Assembly: GCA_025716815.1 (NCBI GenBank)
Contig: JAIXMN010000014.1
Coordinates: forward strand, 496,001-560,000
DNA length: 64,000 bases
From: Dichotomocladium elegans
Taxonomy: Eukaryota > Mucoromycota > Mucoromycetes > Mucorales > Lichtheimiaceae
Direction of reading: 5' to 3'
This document shows, one piece after another, positions 46,462 through 58,464 of the stretch. Within the stretch, counting starts at the first letter, position 1; every line of letters starts with the position of its first letter. The notes beneath the pieces were generated by a model. It was not told the DNA's origin and did no database searches. It was given only the letters and a program-made list of their open reading frames with translations. Both the position numbers and the translations under genes were made by a program.

Positions 46462-46634
46462 ATATCCCTTTCTCCCTCTTCTTCAGTTTGTTATTAGATA
46501 GGAAGACAGTATAACTATTTTAACCTGTGCAATGAAATAAAGACCATCTATCCATTACTAATCTTTTTCTTCTATTATTAAGCTTGAGTTTTTATTATTG
46601 ACTACGACATAACCACCAAAATATGCGCGCGACA
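46462..46634 (+). repeat. Diverged solo LTR remnant of the same Ty3/gypsy family
   Basis: Words in LTR order: TTATTAGATA, AGTATAA, CAATGAAATAAAGACCATC, TATCCATTACTAATC, then GACTACGACATAACCACCAA, AATATG and CGCGACA. This matches the 3' two thirds of the LTR at 39974-40264 with many changes. No internal region flanks it. Confidence 0.65.
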
Positions 46635-48547
46635 TCGTCTATTCTGGCGGATAGACCTTGGCCAGGAATAGCTATTAATCCGTATGTGTATTAGAGATGC
46701 TGCGTTTAGCTGTGTTTTAGCAAGCAGGACATCCCAATGTTCAAGACGAGGACTTCTGGGTTCATGTGACATTCAATAGCAGGAAGTGCGTAGTCCAGTC
46801 GTAGGCGCTTTTTGTTTGTGCACTTCAAAAGTACCAATAGCTATGTCGCTCAGACGTGGATACCACTAACTATATACGCCTTTACAGCCAGAAATACTCG
46901 TCAATTCGTAGCAGTCAATAAGAGGCAGTCGACGCTTTCCGGCAACGCATTATTAATTTGACATCTGAGTATAAAGCACCGAAATCACCACATCAATTGC
47001 CTCCGCTCCGGCAATTGTCCTATTTCTATTGAGGCAAAGTTAGCAAAATGGTTATTCCATTCTGCTTTATCACAAGCAGAAGCAAATGAGACAAGGCGTA
47101 AATGTTCTTTATTGCAACATGAGCCGCCTCGACTCTAAAGACTTGGTACTACTAAGAGGATATCGTGTAGGTGTTTTCGCTTCTCCGTAGCGGTGATTCA
47201 GTGCCATGTCTTCCCATGTAGACTTATTATACAGATGGCAGGTGATCTTGTTGTTAAGCATTCAGGTTTTCAGGCTTCCAAAGCTATCTCATTTTGACCA
47301 GTGTATATATATGGTCTTATCCAGTTCATCAAATAAGAAGGATCAACATATTGAGTGATAAGCTCAGATCCACTTGTGTCTTCTGAAATAGGAACTAAAG
47401 GAAGATTTCGAATCAAATCGATATGCTCTGGTTAAGCTCATTGCTGTTGCAGCATATCTAAAGTTAAAATTGCGAAACAACTTTATGCCGGTTGATCGTA
47501 GTCATGGTAAGATTTTGAATGAATTTGATTGTGTTAGCAATTGTCGCCGAGGATAATACAAGCTTTTTGAAGCCATGCATTGACCTCACCTCGTTATAGT
47601 TGCATTGATATTGTGATTGTTCAAGTATTGCAATAGATCCTCTGAAACATAAGCGCATCGAAACATTCGTTGCCCCGCGCCGCGCCATTTGCATCCTCTG
47701 GTGCGTCCTTCCAAGAAGGCGCAGAAACAGGCTATCGACTTGTATTTAGCTTTGGCCAGTACCGGAGCTAACACATTGCTCGCTTTGCCTCTCGTGCTAC
47801 TAATTCGACCTACTTCGGCACCGCGCGTAAAATGCATCAGCACTGATCAAGCTTGAAGTACCCTCTATGAAAGCCTTTATATACCTCGTGAAATTTATTT
47901 AGTCGAAGCAATCGACTAAGAGAATTTTATATTATACCTTATCTTCAAAGGAGGTGTTGCTCTTCTGAAACGTGTCGGCTTGCGCAGGCATACTGCACAA
48001 CTTAGACACGGACCGCTGGATGGCACCCTCGCGAGATGATATCATGATAGCATTTCGGTTTATCGGGTAATACTGTGGCGGATGAAATCGGCACGGGTTC
48101 GCTGCCATATCATGTCATTTTTCTGGTCAGTCCCAATAACTACATCATGGGAAACATTGATCCAGGATCGGCAGAGTTGTTTATCTACTGCAATCACCCA
48201 ATCCTGGTTCCTGTTTGGAATTGGAGATGATTTGTGAGCGAAAGGAAGAATAGAACATCTCGTCAGAGACTAAAATTTTAGGAGCCCGGATCCTGAAAAA
48301 AAAACGATGCTTTTATTTTAAGAGTTTGTTTAGGAGCACCATTGGGGATGACCAATTCCAAAATTGAGCTTCTAATTTGAAATACATTTCAGTTTAGAAG
48401 CTCCGTTGGGGATGCTCTGACGCTTTGCCTGTCATTCCAAATGATTTTCATCGGTGTTTGAACGAACGTTCATCACTCCTCTTTTTTTCACACGTTCTCA
48501 GTTTTTTTTTTTTTTTACCGTCTCTTCCTCCGTTTACACTTTTCCTT
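46635..48547. other. 1.9-kb stretch; decayed ORF on - and BCKDH promoter region
   Basis: On -, 47845-46950 holds broken frames (RGKASNVLAPVLAKAKYKS; TSGSELITQYVDPSYLMNW; NHRYGEAKTPTRYPLSS) that look like a decayed protein-coding repeat, not identified. The last 250 bases hold a pair of imperfect 21-bp direct repeats and a pyrimidine-rich tract before the BCKDH start. Confidence 0.35.
48330..48414. repeat. Imperfect 21-bp direct repeats with internal inverted repeat upstream of BCKDH E1-alpha
   Basis: The word ending CCATTGGGGATG (48330-48350) recurs as one ending CCGTTGGGGATG (48394-48414) with about four differences. Between them GAGCTTCTAA and TTAGAAGCTC form a 10-bp inverted repeat. It could be a small mobile-element relic or a regulatory site. 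Confidence 0.4.
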
Positions 48548-50044
48548 ATGTTAACCTCGCCCGTCAGGAAAGCTACCACCCATTTCCGGATACGGAGCAT
48601 CCGGAATGCACGGTTGGTTCACACTTCATTAAAAGTAAGGAACCAAATCATCTGGTATACAGTGTATACTCACGCTGCCAAAGGTGTTGAATACAGCAAA
48701 TCGAGCTACCGCAGAAAGCTACAAGTCCAGCAAGTCCAACTGGTCGGGCACAAATAATTTTACACATGACCTAGAGTTCGCACGAAACATGAAGCCCTTC
48801 AAATCATACCGTGTCATGGATCACAAAGGCCATATACTTGATAAAAATCATGAGCCCGGAATACCAAAAGAGAAGGCATTGCACTGTTACAGAACGATGG
48901 TGCAGCTCAACGTGATCGACAGCATACTGTACGAGGCTCAGAGGCAGGGGCGCATTAGTTTCTATATAACCCACTATGGTGAGGAAGCTATGGTCGGTTG
49001 TGCAGCCGCGTTGGCCGATTGCGACGTTGTGTACGGACAGGTAATGCACATGCGTGCTCATAAAAATATTAGAAGTGAGTAATCCGGATATTAACCTATA
49101 TCGTAGTACCGCGAAGCCTTTATGCTTCTTTACAGGGGATTTACGATGGACGAAATGATGAACCAATGTTTCAGTAACGATCTCGATTTCGGCAAGGGGC
49201 GACAGATGCCCATTCATTATGGTTCCAAAAAGCACAACTTTCAAACCATATCCTCGCCATTGGCAACACAGATACCCCAAGCAGCTGGAGCTGCATATGC
49301 CTTAAAGCTGTCAGGGAAGCGGGCTTGTGTAGCCTGCTTTTTTGGGGAAGGCGCCGCATCAGAAGGTGATTTTCATGCCGGCCTTAATATGGCCGCAACT
49401 CTACGAAGCCCAGTTGTCTTCATTTGGTAAACATTTGTCGCCATTATTATCGCCGCAGATCAGAGAAAATAACGCATGTAATTAGCCGTAACAATGGGTA
49501 TGCGATATCCACCCCTTCAACTGAACAATATAAAGGCGATGGTATCGCCAGCCGCGGTATTGGTTATGGCATCGATACGATCCGAGTGGATGGCAACGAC
49601 GTGTGGGCAGTGTATAATGCGACCAAGGCTGCACGTCAAATCGCTGTTGAAGAGAATCGGCCTGTATTAATCGAGGCCATGACATACCGAATTGGTCACC
49701 ACAGCACATCAGACGATTCGTCCAAATATCGTGACCGCAAAGAGGTTGAGGAGAGGGCTAAGTTTGATAACCCCATTACTCGTCTGAGACGGTATCTAGA
49801 AAACATGCATTGGTGGTCTCAGGAGGAGGAGGATAAGTGGAGGAAAGAAGTTCGCTCGTCATTGATGAGAAGCTTCAACGCAGCGGAAAAACGGAAAAAG
49901 CCTGCCTTGGAGAATCTGTTTACTGATGTATATGACGAGATGCCCCCAAATCTCATAGAACAGAAAAGAGAGTTAGATCAACTTATCAGAAAATACCCTG
50001 AGTATTACTCCATTAATGAGTTCGCATCAGCTATAGATAAATAA
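48548..50044 (+). CDS. BCKDHA: Branched-chain 2-oxoacid dehydrogenase E1 alpha subunit, mitochondrial
   Basis: Exons 48548-48634, 48684-49040, 49107-49426 and 49486-50044 join to 440 residues, the family's usual size. The Arg/Ser/Thr-rich N-terminus with no acidic residues fits a mitochondrial presequence. Seen: [45 protein letters not shown], then the thiamine-diphosphate motif region [20 protein letters not shown] continuing across the last intron to [10 protein letters not shown], and the phosphorylation-loop region [16 protein letters not shown] with the regulatory serine of YRIGHHS. It forms the alpha2beta2 E1 of the complex that oxidatively decarboxylates the keto acids of Leu, Ile and Val. 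The serine suggests control by a BCKDH kinase. Confidence 0.95.
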
Positions 50045-50569
50045 ACAAATCCGGATTCATGGTGAGAGACATTACGCCGTGATGGAATGAATTTTGAGAG
50101 GGGCAATGCCATTTTTTACGTGTACACGGAGTATCAATGATCATAAAGATTGATTTGCACACCTGCGAGATATGCATATTCTGAACATCGGAGCATCGTA
50201 TTCCATTAAAAACCGAGATTCGCAACGGCAATACACCAGTTAATATCTTTAGAAAAAAAGAAGTGGATGTTTCCAAGGAAGCATAGGTCTCTGTGATATT
50301 GAGATTCTAATCTGAGAAAAAATACAAAGAGATTTGTATTTTTGAATAGATTGATGTTGAATAGAGTGTTAAGTTACGTACAGAAAGCAGTGTCTAGTGT
50401 AGTTGAGCGATGGGTATATACTACTTTTAGCTGGGAATGAATAAAAGGAATCAAGACGATATCCGCAGGAGAAGTAGACAAAACTGGTCAGAGGGAAAAG
50501 TAGTACGCAAGGGAGGAGGAGGGGTATCGGGATTATACTTAAGCCAGCAGAAGGTCCTCCTTGTCTACC
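50045..50569. other. Convergent intergenic region
   Basis: About 525 bases between the BCKDH stop (+) and the zinc-cluster factor stop (-). AT-rich, no gene or repeat recognised. Confidence 0.5.
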
Positions 50570-51878
50570 TTACATGGTAATGGAGCTTGAATCCTTTTTT
50601 ACATTATTTTGGTTCTTATTAAGTCTCGGGCGCCCCCTTGGCTTATGCTCGACATCCTTGCAGCCCGTCTTCCCTGTTGCAATGCAACGACGACACGGGC
50701 GCATGTTGTCGCAGCGGAGATGCGAACGTTTGCAGTGGTTGCAAGCCTTGTCCACATTCCTACCTTTTCGAATGTTGGATGGTGCTGCAGTCGGATCCGA
50801 AAGACGAAAACTCATATCGTCCTCGTCCTCTTCGTCCTCATATTCCTCGTCGTCTTCTGCGTCGGAAGAAAGTCTCTGCCGGGACAAGAGAGTACTGATG
50901 CTCTCCGCTGAACGTTTCAGAACTTTGTTATGGCGCTTGAAGGAAGGACGCTTCTTCTTGTTATTCCCATGGAAGCCATCCCAGCCATCATCAATACGGT
51001 AGCTCGATTTACTTCTTAGAAGAGCCGACCTAAGAAGACCCGAAGAGGAGCCATTTGATTCTGCGTCAGAGTCCAGCTGAGCAAGAGATGCAGGTACAGA
51101 CGCATAGCTGGAGAAGCCATATGTCTGACGTTGGTATTGTTGATGCTGAACATCGTTGTTAAAAAGCTGCAGATTATCCGGAGGTGGGTACGTGAGATGA
51201 GCAGATGACGTATTTTTTTGGGAGTCTGCCTCTGCCACAAATGAATTGACGTCCTGAAGAGATCATCGTATAAAGTTTAAAATCCAGGATTGGGAAAACA
51301 AAGTACTCTAATTCATCGGAATTACTTACGCTGAGACTAACGTATTCCCGCGACATTCCTGCACTAGAGTCCAAGAAATCCGGGAAGCTATCTTCACAAA
51401 TTGACGAGTCAATGGAGGGACGTTGCTCATCCGAGAAGTAGCATTCCGCAGGGTCATAAAGCCATTCGTTGGTTTGAGGGTTCAGATGTTGGTATTGTTG
51501 GTATGGCTGCTGCTGCTGCTGCTGCTGCGGCATTGTCTGCTGCTGAAAACTATTGTTGTACAGTAACAGGCTGTTCGCGTCGTCCACCTCCGGCATGTTC
51601 TGCATGAGCGGCCAGCGGTCCACTAAAGTTGAAAGTGACGAGGGTTCCTTGAGGTATTGGAGGTAGGAGGACACTTGAGGCGAGAGGTAGAGATCGTCAA
51701 AGCTCGTCATAGGGGCATCGTCTGGTGTATTGATAATCTCAGGAGGAGAATAATCCAACAACGTTTGAATCGATGGCCTGGTAGGGATGAGTAAATCTTG
51801 ATACTTCTCGTCCTGCGAGATGATTTGGTCCTCATTGCAAAACAAGTCGCATGTATCCATAATAGAAGGCGGGATCAT
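50570..51878 (-). CDS. Zn(II)2Cys6 transcription factor with C-terminal zinc cluster and AT-hook
   Basis: Two exons, 51878-51330 and 51253-50570, give 410 residues. The N-terminal three quarters is acidic and Ser/Gln-rich with a poly-Gln run (CTG repeats near 51507-51530) and a basic stretch KKKRPSFKRHNK followed by an acidic DDEEYEDEEDEDD. The zinc cluster sits near the C-terminus: C-NH-C-KRSHLR-C-DNMRP-C-RR-C-IATGKTG-C, followed by an AT-hook-like KPRGRPRL. Six cysteines with the right spacing support DNA binding by a binuclear zinc cluster; the KxxHLxCDxxRPCxRC form resembles that of Ert1/AcuK-type regulators of carbon metabolism, though not enough to name it. Start chosen at MIPPSIMD since the 37 codons before it are Ser/Arg/Leu-rich and likely leader. 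Confidence 0.88.
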
Positions 51879-53693
51879 TTTCAAGTCTGGATGTATCGGT
51901 ATAATATGCAAATACGAGTGGAGATAGACCTGGTAGCAGAACGAACGGCTTCGAGGAGAGAAAGAGAGAGAAAGAGAGAAGAGCAACAAGTTTGAATACG
52001 GCGCCAGAGTTATAACAGGGAAGCGTTAGGCATTCTTTACGAGGATGTTTGAATTATCAAACCCAGGATTTCACATTAAAATAAAACAAAGAATCGTTCT
52101 ATATATTCACTAGCCGTGTGTGCACATCCGAATGCATATCTCGTTCAATAGTAAATGCATCCATTCTCGCCGTCAAGTCCATCCTACAAGCTACAAATAA
52201 CCATTAGATTAACTGCTCGTCAGCAGCATCTTCTACTCCAAAACGTGAGTAATTATGGATAGGCAAGCTGATAAAGGCACACTTAATACAGTAGCGTAGA
52301 TAGTAAGTATGCAGTTTATCCGCCTTCCTCGCTAGGAATTTGAAAATCAACTAACCCATAGTCGATCCATTCATTTTGGTGTCTGTGTGCCCTTGAGAAT
52401 TGGGGTTGCTACTTTCTTATTTTGGGCGGAGGTAAGATGAAATATTGACAACATGTTATTGATTGTAATGTTTTCATAGAATGACCACGTTAGCTGTAGT
52501 TTTAATTACATGTAAATCAGACGGTGGTTTTAGAAGCATTACAGTAATCCTATTTACATATTTAATATAATTGTAGTATAAAACAATCTTTGGGCATCAA
52601 ATATAATGGTGACAGGTGAGCTATGGTTTAAATGATCTATGTGATCGTGATCTGCTGTTGTTTTCCTGTTCATGTTCTGTCAGCAGTAAATGATCACTCG
52701 TCGCATAGGCGATAGTTGCTGTTTTAAATCTTTGCTCTTTTGGTTCGTTGTCAAACATATAAACAAACAGTAACCAGACTATGACACGCTATGAGGAATG
52801 TGAAAGTTATCGACAATACAGTCGCGTACTTGTTAGAATCTTTTTTCCAGGCTGTGTTGCAAACTCAACGTATTCCAGAGGAGCATGCACTAGTATGGCG
52901 CGTATACGTTTGTTACTTGTATTTTGCTAACCACAGAAGGGCTGTATCTTGCTCAATATTTACATCATATGATAAGCCTGTAGTATTCATCAGTGTCACT
53001 TGGTCAAAAATAGGTAATAGTTTGAAGCACGGAGAAGAAATGCTATATTAACTAACGGAAGAATGTAGTGTTCTAGGGTGCAGAAAAGAAAGATAGCAAA
53101 GAGATATCAAAAATTTACTAAAGACTGTGCAATGCTTAAAATATTGCGTTGAATTTCTCTTGGAAAGGACGATAAGCAATAGATCGGTTCCAAGAAGGAG
53201 ATGTACTAAGATTTCTTATTTAGCGTGTTCAACACTGCGACCAGCTACCTTGGTTAAGCAGGCATTATTGCAGGCGCCTTTATAAATACATATTAAGAAA
53301 AAGACCAAATCCCCCCATCCGTCAGCCGCGTCTTACTAGCAAGCTGATAAGCTCCCTTCATGTTATTGTGGGGGATGATACTATGCATTGGCAGTGGTTT
53401 ATGCAGCCCTTCCAGCTTGAGCTGATGGATTCAAGGAACGCATTTCGGGAAACGGACCGTAGCAGTAGTTGCAATGAAATCACTGACAGTTGTTTTCCGA
53501 AATGGGAATGACTGCAAACAGCAATCCAGAATTCTTAGCTGAAAAATGCAGCGGAGATCAATAGTTACGCGAGATGAAGACAGAGTTTGGCTGCACTGTA
53601 TTATGTGACTGCCATTATGGATTGGCTTTGAGCTAGCAGGAGCTCGTCCTTCCTGCCGCATTTTCTTTCATAACCCAGGTTCTGTCTTCAAAT
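51879..53693. other. 1.8-kb divergent intergenic region
   Basis: Lies between the starts of the zinc-cluster factor (-) and the RBM26-like gene (+), so it must hold both promoters. A GA-rich tract near 51954-51982 is in the leader of the factor. Open frames at 52791-53051 and 53431-53661 have no recognised domain. Confidence 0.4.
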
Positions 53694-56049
53694 ATGTCAA
53701 CTCTGGAAGGCTCTGCATTGGAAGAATACCTGTGCCAAGAAGTGAAGAATTTGTATGTTATTATAAATGTAAAGCGCAATTGATCTCTGAATTCATAGCT
53801 GAATAGATGTGACGCTGAACCGGCTTTGGTCGCGCGTTACATTTCTGCGTTGATTGGATCCGGTGACCCTCCAAATATCTTACGAGAAACTCTTGAAGGA
53901 AGCCTCAGGGAGTTTTTTGGCGATCGTAGGTAAATGAGATTCTTCTTTGTGGATGAATGCTTACAGAATAGAAACATGTAGAAACGGTCCCTTTCATTGA
54001 GAGGCTATTTAAAGAACTCGGGTATACTACTGCAGCACCACATTCGAGAGACAATCGTAGTGGAGAAACGTCTTCACGTCGTAGATTCAGTGACTACTCG
54101 GATGAAGAAGATGATGGCGATCGCAATTTTAAGCATCGCCGACCTCGTTCGGGCGACCGTGAGGATTCTCGGCTTTCACGACCGGTAGACGATCATTACT
54201 CTAGGCGCCGAGCTGGAGACGGCAGCCATAGTTATGGGGAAGCGAATCGATACTCTCGTGGCGATGATTACCGGTCTGGTCGAATGGATGGTGTTCCTTT
54301 AGGTCCTGCAGCTATGTATAATGGATCCGGACAGTATGATGGCAGAAATCGAGGTGCTCGTGGGGGCTACCGTGGTGACACAGGCCGCTCCGAAAGGCCA
54401 TTATGTCGCGATTATAATGGTAGGTGAAGAGGCTCGTCTTTCAGTTTTTCTTCCTCTGATTTTTTTTGTGAAAAGAAAAGGGATTTTGTATGAGAGGAGA
54501 CATGTGCCCATATGATCATGGGGCCGATCGCATTGTCGTTGACGACGGATCCTTCAGTTCTCCATTCCCTCCTATTGCCCAGCAGCCCCCTCCATTTTTT
54601 GGGATGCCCAATACATTTGGTAAATGCGACATAGGAAGAGAGGAAAAATGGACACTAATTATAATGAACCAGACGCATACGACCCTGAGCGCGCCACACT
54701 TATGGCGCCTGGCCCTAATATTAATTCGTTTGGGATAGAGATGCCAGGGATTATGGCCCCGGCCGAGGGTATGCCAAATAGAATGTTTTCAACGCCGCGG
54801 GGACGTGGCCGAGGAGCTGGCCGAGGACGTGGTGGCCGAGGGGGGCTTGGTGGCCCGGGCGGTGGTTTTCACCAGAGCAGACAAAACACCACACTTGTAG
54901 TTGAAAACATACCACCTGAGTTCTGCGATATTTCCAAAGTGAACGAGTATTTCAAGAAGTTCGGTTCTATCACTAATATCAGCGTACAAGGCCGTCTCAG
55001 CAAAGCCACAGTTCAGTTTAGCAATAATGCTGAGGCGAATGCGGCATATAATTCACCTGACCCGATTTTCGACAATCGCTTCGTGAAAGTATATTGGTTC
55101 AAGGAAGAAGACCAGAAGAACGCTGGCTCTGTCACATCTGGCGGTAGTAGTAGTAATAGTGGTGCTCCTACACCTTCATCAAAACCCGTTGTACCTCAAA
55201 GACGTGCGAACGAACCTGATCCAGAGGAGGTTGCTGCCCGAGCTGCTGAACTTGCGAAGGAACGAGAAGAAAAACAAAAGCGACATCAAGAACGAATGAA
55301 GGCCATCCTTGAAGTTCAGAAGCAACGAGAGCAACTGCTACAAAAACAGATTACAGAGCAGAAACGTTTGATGGAAAAGCTTTCGAATCAGAACATGAGC
55401 CAAGAAGAGAAAAAGGAACTTCTCGCTGCGTTGCGTAATATCCAGAATGACATTAATACAACCCGATCTGATGCTGCAGAGGATAGCAGAGCAGGAGCAA
55501 ACACATCTTCTGAAGATTTACGAGCCAAGCTTGTCAAAGTAGAAGCGGAGGTAAATTCGACGATGATTAAAGATATGTTTGCCGGAAGCTTATGAAGATA
55601 ATTAGGCTGCTGCACTGGGAATCCCTGTGCATGGCCCAAGCACGCGTGGCCGTGGTGGATATTATGGCTCTGGATGGCCACGGGGGCGCGGCGGTCTAAC
55701 TAGATATACTCTGGACAATCGCCCAACTCGGATTCTCGTAAAAGATATATCCAGTATTGAAAAAGATGATGTTAAGAAGCATTTCGGGCAGTTTGGGCGG
55801 ATCACTGGATTCGAGACAGTTCAGGAGGGTGTGATTATTCAGTATGCCCAGCGATTTGAGGCTGAGAAGGTAATGATGGAAAATTAGTTATTTGATCCGC
55901 GCTCATATTTGATGTAGGCTATGAATGGAGGCGCAAACTCTCCCTTTGGTAACCTAACACTTTCATGGCATGTTCCATCGATGCAGACAGCGCCAATCTC
56001 TGCCAACGATAGCGGACAGCCAGCAGAGTCGGAAGCGACTAAAGCCTGA
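53694..56049 (+). CDS. RBM26/27-like RNA-binding protein: PWI-like, CCCH finger, RRMs
   Basis: Multi-exon gene from ATG 53694 to TGA 56047-56049. Seen in order: N-terminal helical region with CDAEPALVARYISALI, LRETLEGSLREFF, PFIERLF (PWI-like of the RBM26 family); Arg/Ser/Gly-rich stretch; a CCCH finger (LC..., GFCMRGDMCPYDHG); Pro-rich segment; RGG-type RGRGRGAGRGRGGRGG; an RRM (NTTLVVENIPPEF, KATVQF); a long Gln/Glu/Lys coiled coil (about 55250-55450); a second RRM (TRILVKDISSIEKDDVKKHF). The TGA at 55593-55595 lies in an intron (donor gtaaatt at about 55550, acceptor before 55609). From the family: RBM26/27 and fission-yeast Rmn1 act in nuclear RNA surveillance with the MTREC/PAXT-type complexes. 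Several internal exon borders are approximate. Confidence 0.85.
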
Positions 56050-56338
56050 AACCTGTACATATAAAGTTGTGAAAGGCTAGAACATACAAACACTTCAGTT
56101 TACTGACATGTATACCTCTCATTTTCAAAGCATCTTCGGTGGCATTTTTCCCATCTGCCTCAAATAAATTACAGACAGGAATCGTAAAACTGTATTCGTA
56201 GTATTTAATATTGCCATATTTTCCATACAAAGGCCTGCGGTAGCCAGTGGCCGAAAGTGAGGTCATCCCTTTTTATACGAGAGAGCGTCGAACGGAAGAG
56301 ATCTGTAAAATTACAAAGATAAAAAAAAAGAAGCGTAT

Positions 56339-57305
56339 CTATTGCTTGCTTTCCTGGATGATGTTCACGAGCCTGATTTGCGGTGGGATGAAAGTTGGAA
56401 TGTCAGAAATGATATGTTTCGACACACACGTGGAAATAATACACAGCATAGTTATACTTACCAGTCCAAACCATCCGTAAGTCCCTCACCCTTTATCGCG
56501 CTCGTTTTGTAAATCGAATATTGTCTGTTTTTCAATGTCGATAATCCGAGAGCTTCAGCTACCTCAGCTGCAGACAGGGCTCCTTCCATGTCTTGCTTGT
56601 TGGCAAAGACAAGGAGAGCTGCATCTTTGAGCTCCTCTTCTTCTAGCATAGCATGTAATTCTTCTTTGGATGTCTGCATGCGGTCTTTATCCACACTGTC
56701 AACGACATAGATAACCGCGTCAGTATTGGCATAGTAACATCGCCAGTAGGGTCTACAGAAAATCGCGTTTTACATTATTATCATCGCCCACAAATGACTT
56801 GTGTAATCCGGCCCTCCTTGATTCTTCTTCCTCCTCTTCTTTGTCCTTCATTTTACCTTATACTGGTCTGGCCGCCCAGGTCCCAGACTTGGAACTTGAT
56901 ATTCTTGTAAGAAACTGTTTCTACATTGAAACCAATAGCTTGTATGTGTCTGGGTCAGCTTGATGGTTGGTGCAATCATTCGGGGATGATCATGAGCAAA
57001 TGCGCGCATGTGCCACATACTTGGGATGGTAGTTACGACTTCCCCAATCTAGATGGTTTCCAATGCTACTGTTGAGTCAACCGCGGTTGGTAGATATGTA
57101 TGTCGTGCCAGCTCCCTTTTGCACTTTCATACCTGAAGTCGGTAAAGGATGGTCGTCTTGCCGGCTCCATCCAGACCCAGGATCAATATCCGGACTTCCT
57201 TTTCGCCCCATAATCGTCCGAATATTTTGCTAAACAAAGCGCCTAGTGTGGCGTTATTCATCATGGCCCCTACCGTTGGATCATTACTGATTTGTCATTA
57301 CCCAT
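56339..57305 (-). CDS. ARL1: ARF-like GTPase ARL1
   Basis: Read on -: ATGG (57305-57302), intron, then an exon from GC giving [19 protein letters not shown]. Continues [16 protein letters not shown] (P-loop), [18 protein letters not shown] (switch I), [17 protein letters not shown] (switch II), [13 protein letters not shown] (NKxD), [11 protein letters not shown], and a short last exon [11 protein letters not shown] ending at 56339. All GTP-binding boxes are present; the [14 protein letters not shown] and [17 protein letters not shown] blocks are ARL1-like. From the family: myristoylated ARL1 recruits GRIP golgins at the trans-Golgi. Gly2, needed for myristoylation, is encoded across the first intron; without that splice the frame would start MMNNATLG and lose Gly2. 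Confidence 0.93.
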
Positions 57306-58464
57306 AATGGTCTTATTCGGTGTTATGAGCGGTTCAAAAGAGTTGCAGCACAAAAAAAGGAAAGAGGCAGAGAAAGAGAGAGAGAAAGCGGCAGAATTTA
57401 GAACAAGTGACGTGCTGTGAGAATTCGAATTGTGGAACTATCGCTAGTTACTTGTATTATTCGTCTTGTGTACTTGAATCCACGCAGAGAAAAAGATTAG
57501 CTGAATGGACAGCAGCTTTGTCCATGACAGATTTGAACAGATTATCCGTTATTAACGTGAGCTACTCTTCCAGGATGAAGCGCGTGAGGCAGTGTCTTGG
57601 GGACGTGAGGAAATTCGTTCCCTAAGAGAATTACTATATTAAAATGCAAAAATCGATTAACGTGTTTCTTCCTTACTACCTCGTTCTAGCCACACGACAT
57701 CCTTTTTTCATTCATTCAGAGATGATCTGAGATGCCTTCTATATTCCCATTCATTTTTCGTTATGAAGATAACTACAGTTAATAGCCATATTGCATAGGA
57801 CTAACGACGGACGCATCAGCAGGCATTAATAAACAGAAAACACGTAAAGAGGAAGCGAACTTTCTCCTCCCTCGTCTTTGGGAGCTATTTTCAACTAATA
57901 CATTAATATATAGGAAGTTGTTATTTCCGGCCCTACATACTAAAACTGGCCTATCGTGCCAAGTTCGTCTTCTCGTCCATTTATTGCATGATTGCACAGG
58001 TTTAGCAGGCAAGAGAAAGTTAGTAAAATGTAGTCAGCACAATATGCTTCATTGCTAGACATAGAGGCAAATAGGAGAACGTATTATCAAGAGAAAGGAG
58101 GTGATGAGAGGAGGTGTGTGTGTGTGAGAAAGAGAGAGAGAAGGGGGACGACAGCTGGCCCTGATGATTTTTTCCTTTTATGCGGACAGAGTTCTAACTG
58201 CAGCAGCAACACCAAAACACATCTGTGTATCTATTTATCGTTCCTGCAATGATTAGTAACTCGGATGCTATATAAGTATCTTTTATGGCTTTATTTCTAT
58301 TGATATGATATGAATACTAAAAAGCAAAAACTAGCGTATTGTGTATGAAGGGGGAGAGAGACAGTGCAAAATAGCGAGAAACCAGGAAGAGATAGTGTGC
58401 GTGGTGATGTTTTTTTTCCTGCGCGTGTGTGCGTGTAAATATTTAGATTGCCAATTGTTGCCGT
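57306..58464. other. 1.2-kb intergenic region, simple-sequence rich
   Basis: Holds GA-rich tracts (about 57365-57395 and 58120-58145, the latter with a GT run) but no supported gene. It probably contains the ARL1 promoter and the 3' flank of the C2H2 gene; the tracts may be transcribed. Confidence 0.4.

Noticed and set aside
55549..55613. In-frame stop (TGA 55593-55595) that seems to break the RBM26-like gene
   Set aside because: A GT donor at about 55550 and an AG acceptor before 55609 remove it and join KVEAE to AAALGIPVHG in frame, leading into a second RRM.
57222..57301. ARL1 start as MMNNATLG without the first intron
   Set aside because: It would remove Gly2; the GT donor after ATGG and the AG acceptor before GCGC give the family-typical [10 protein letters not shown].
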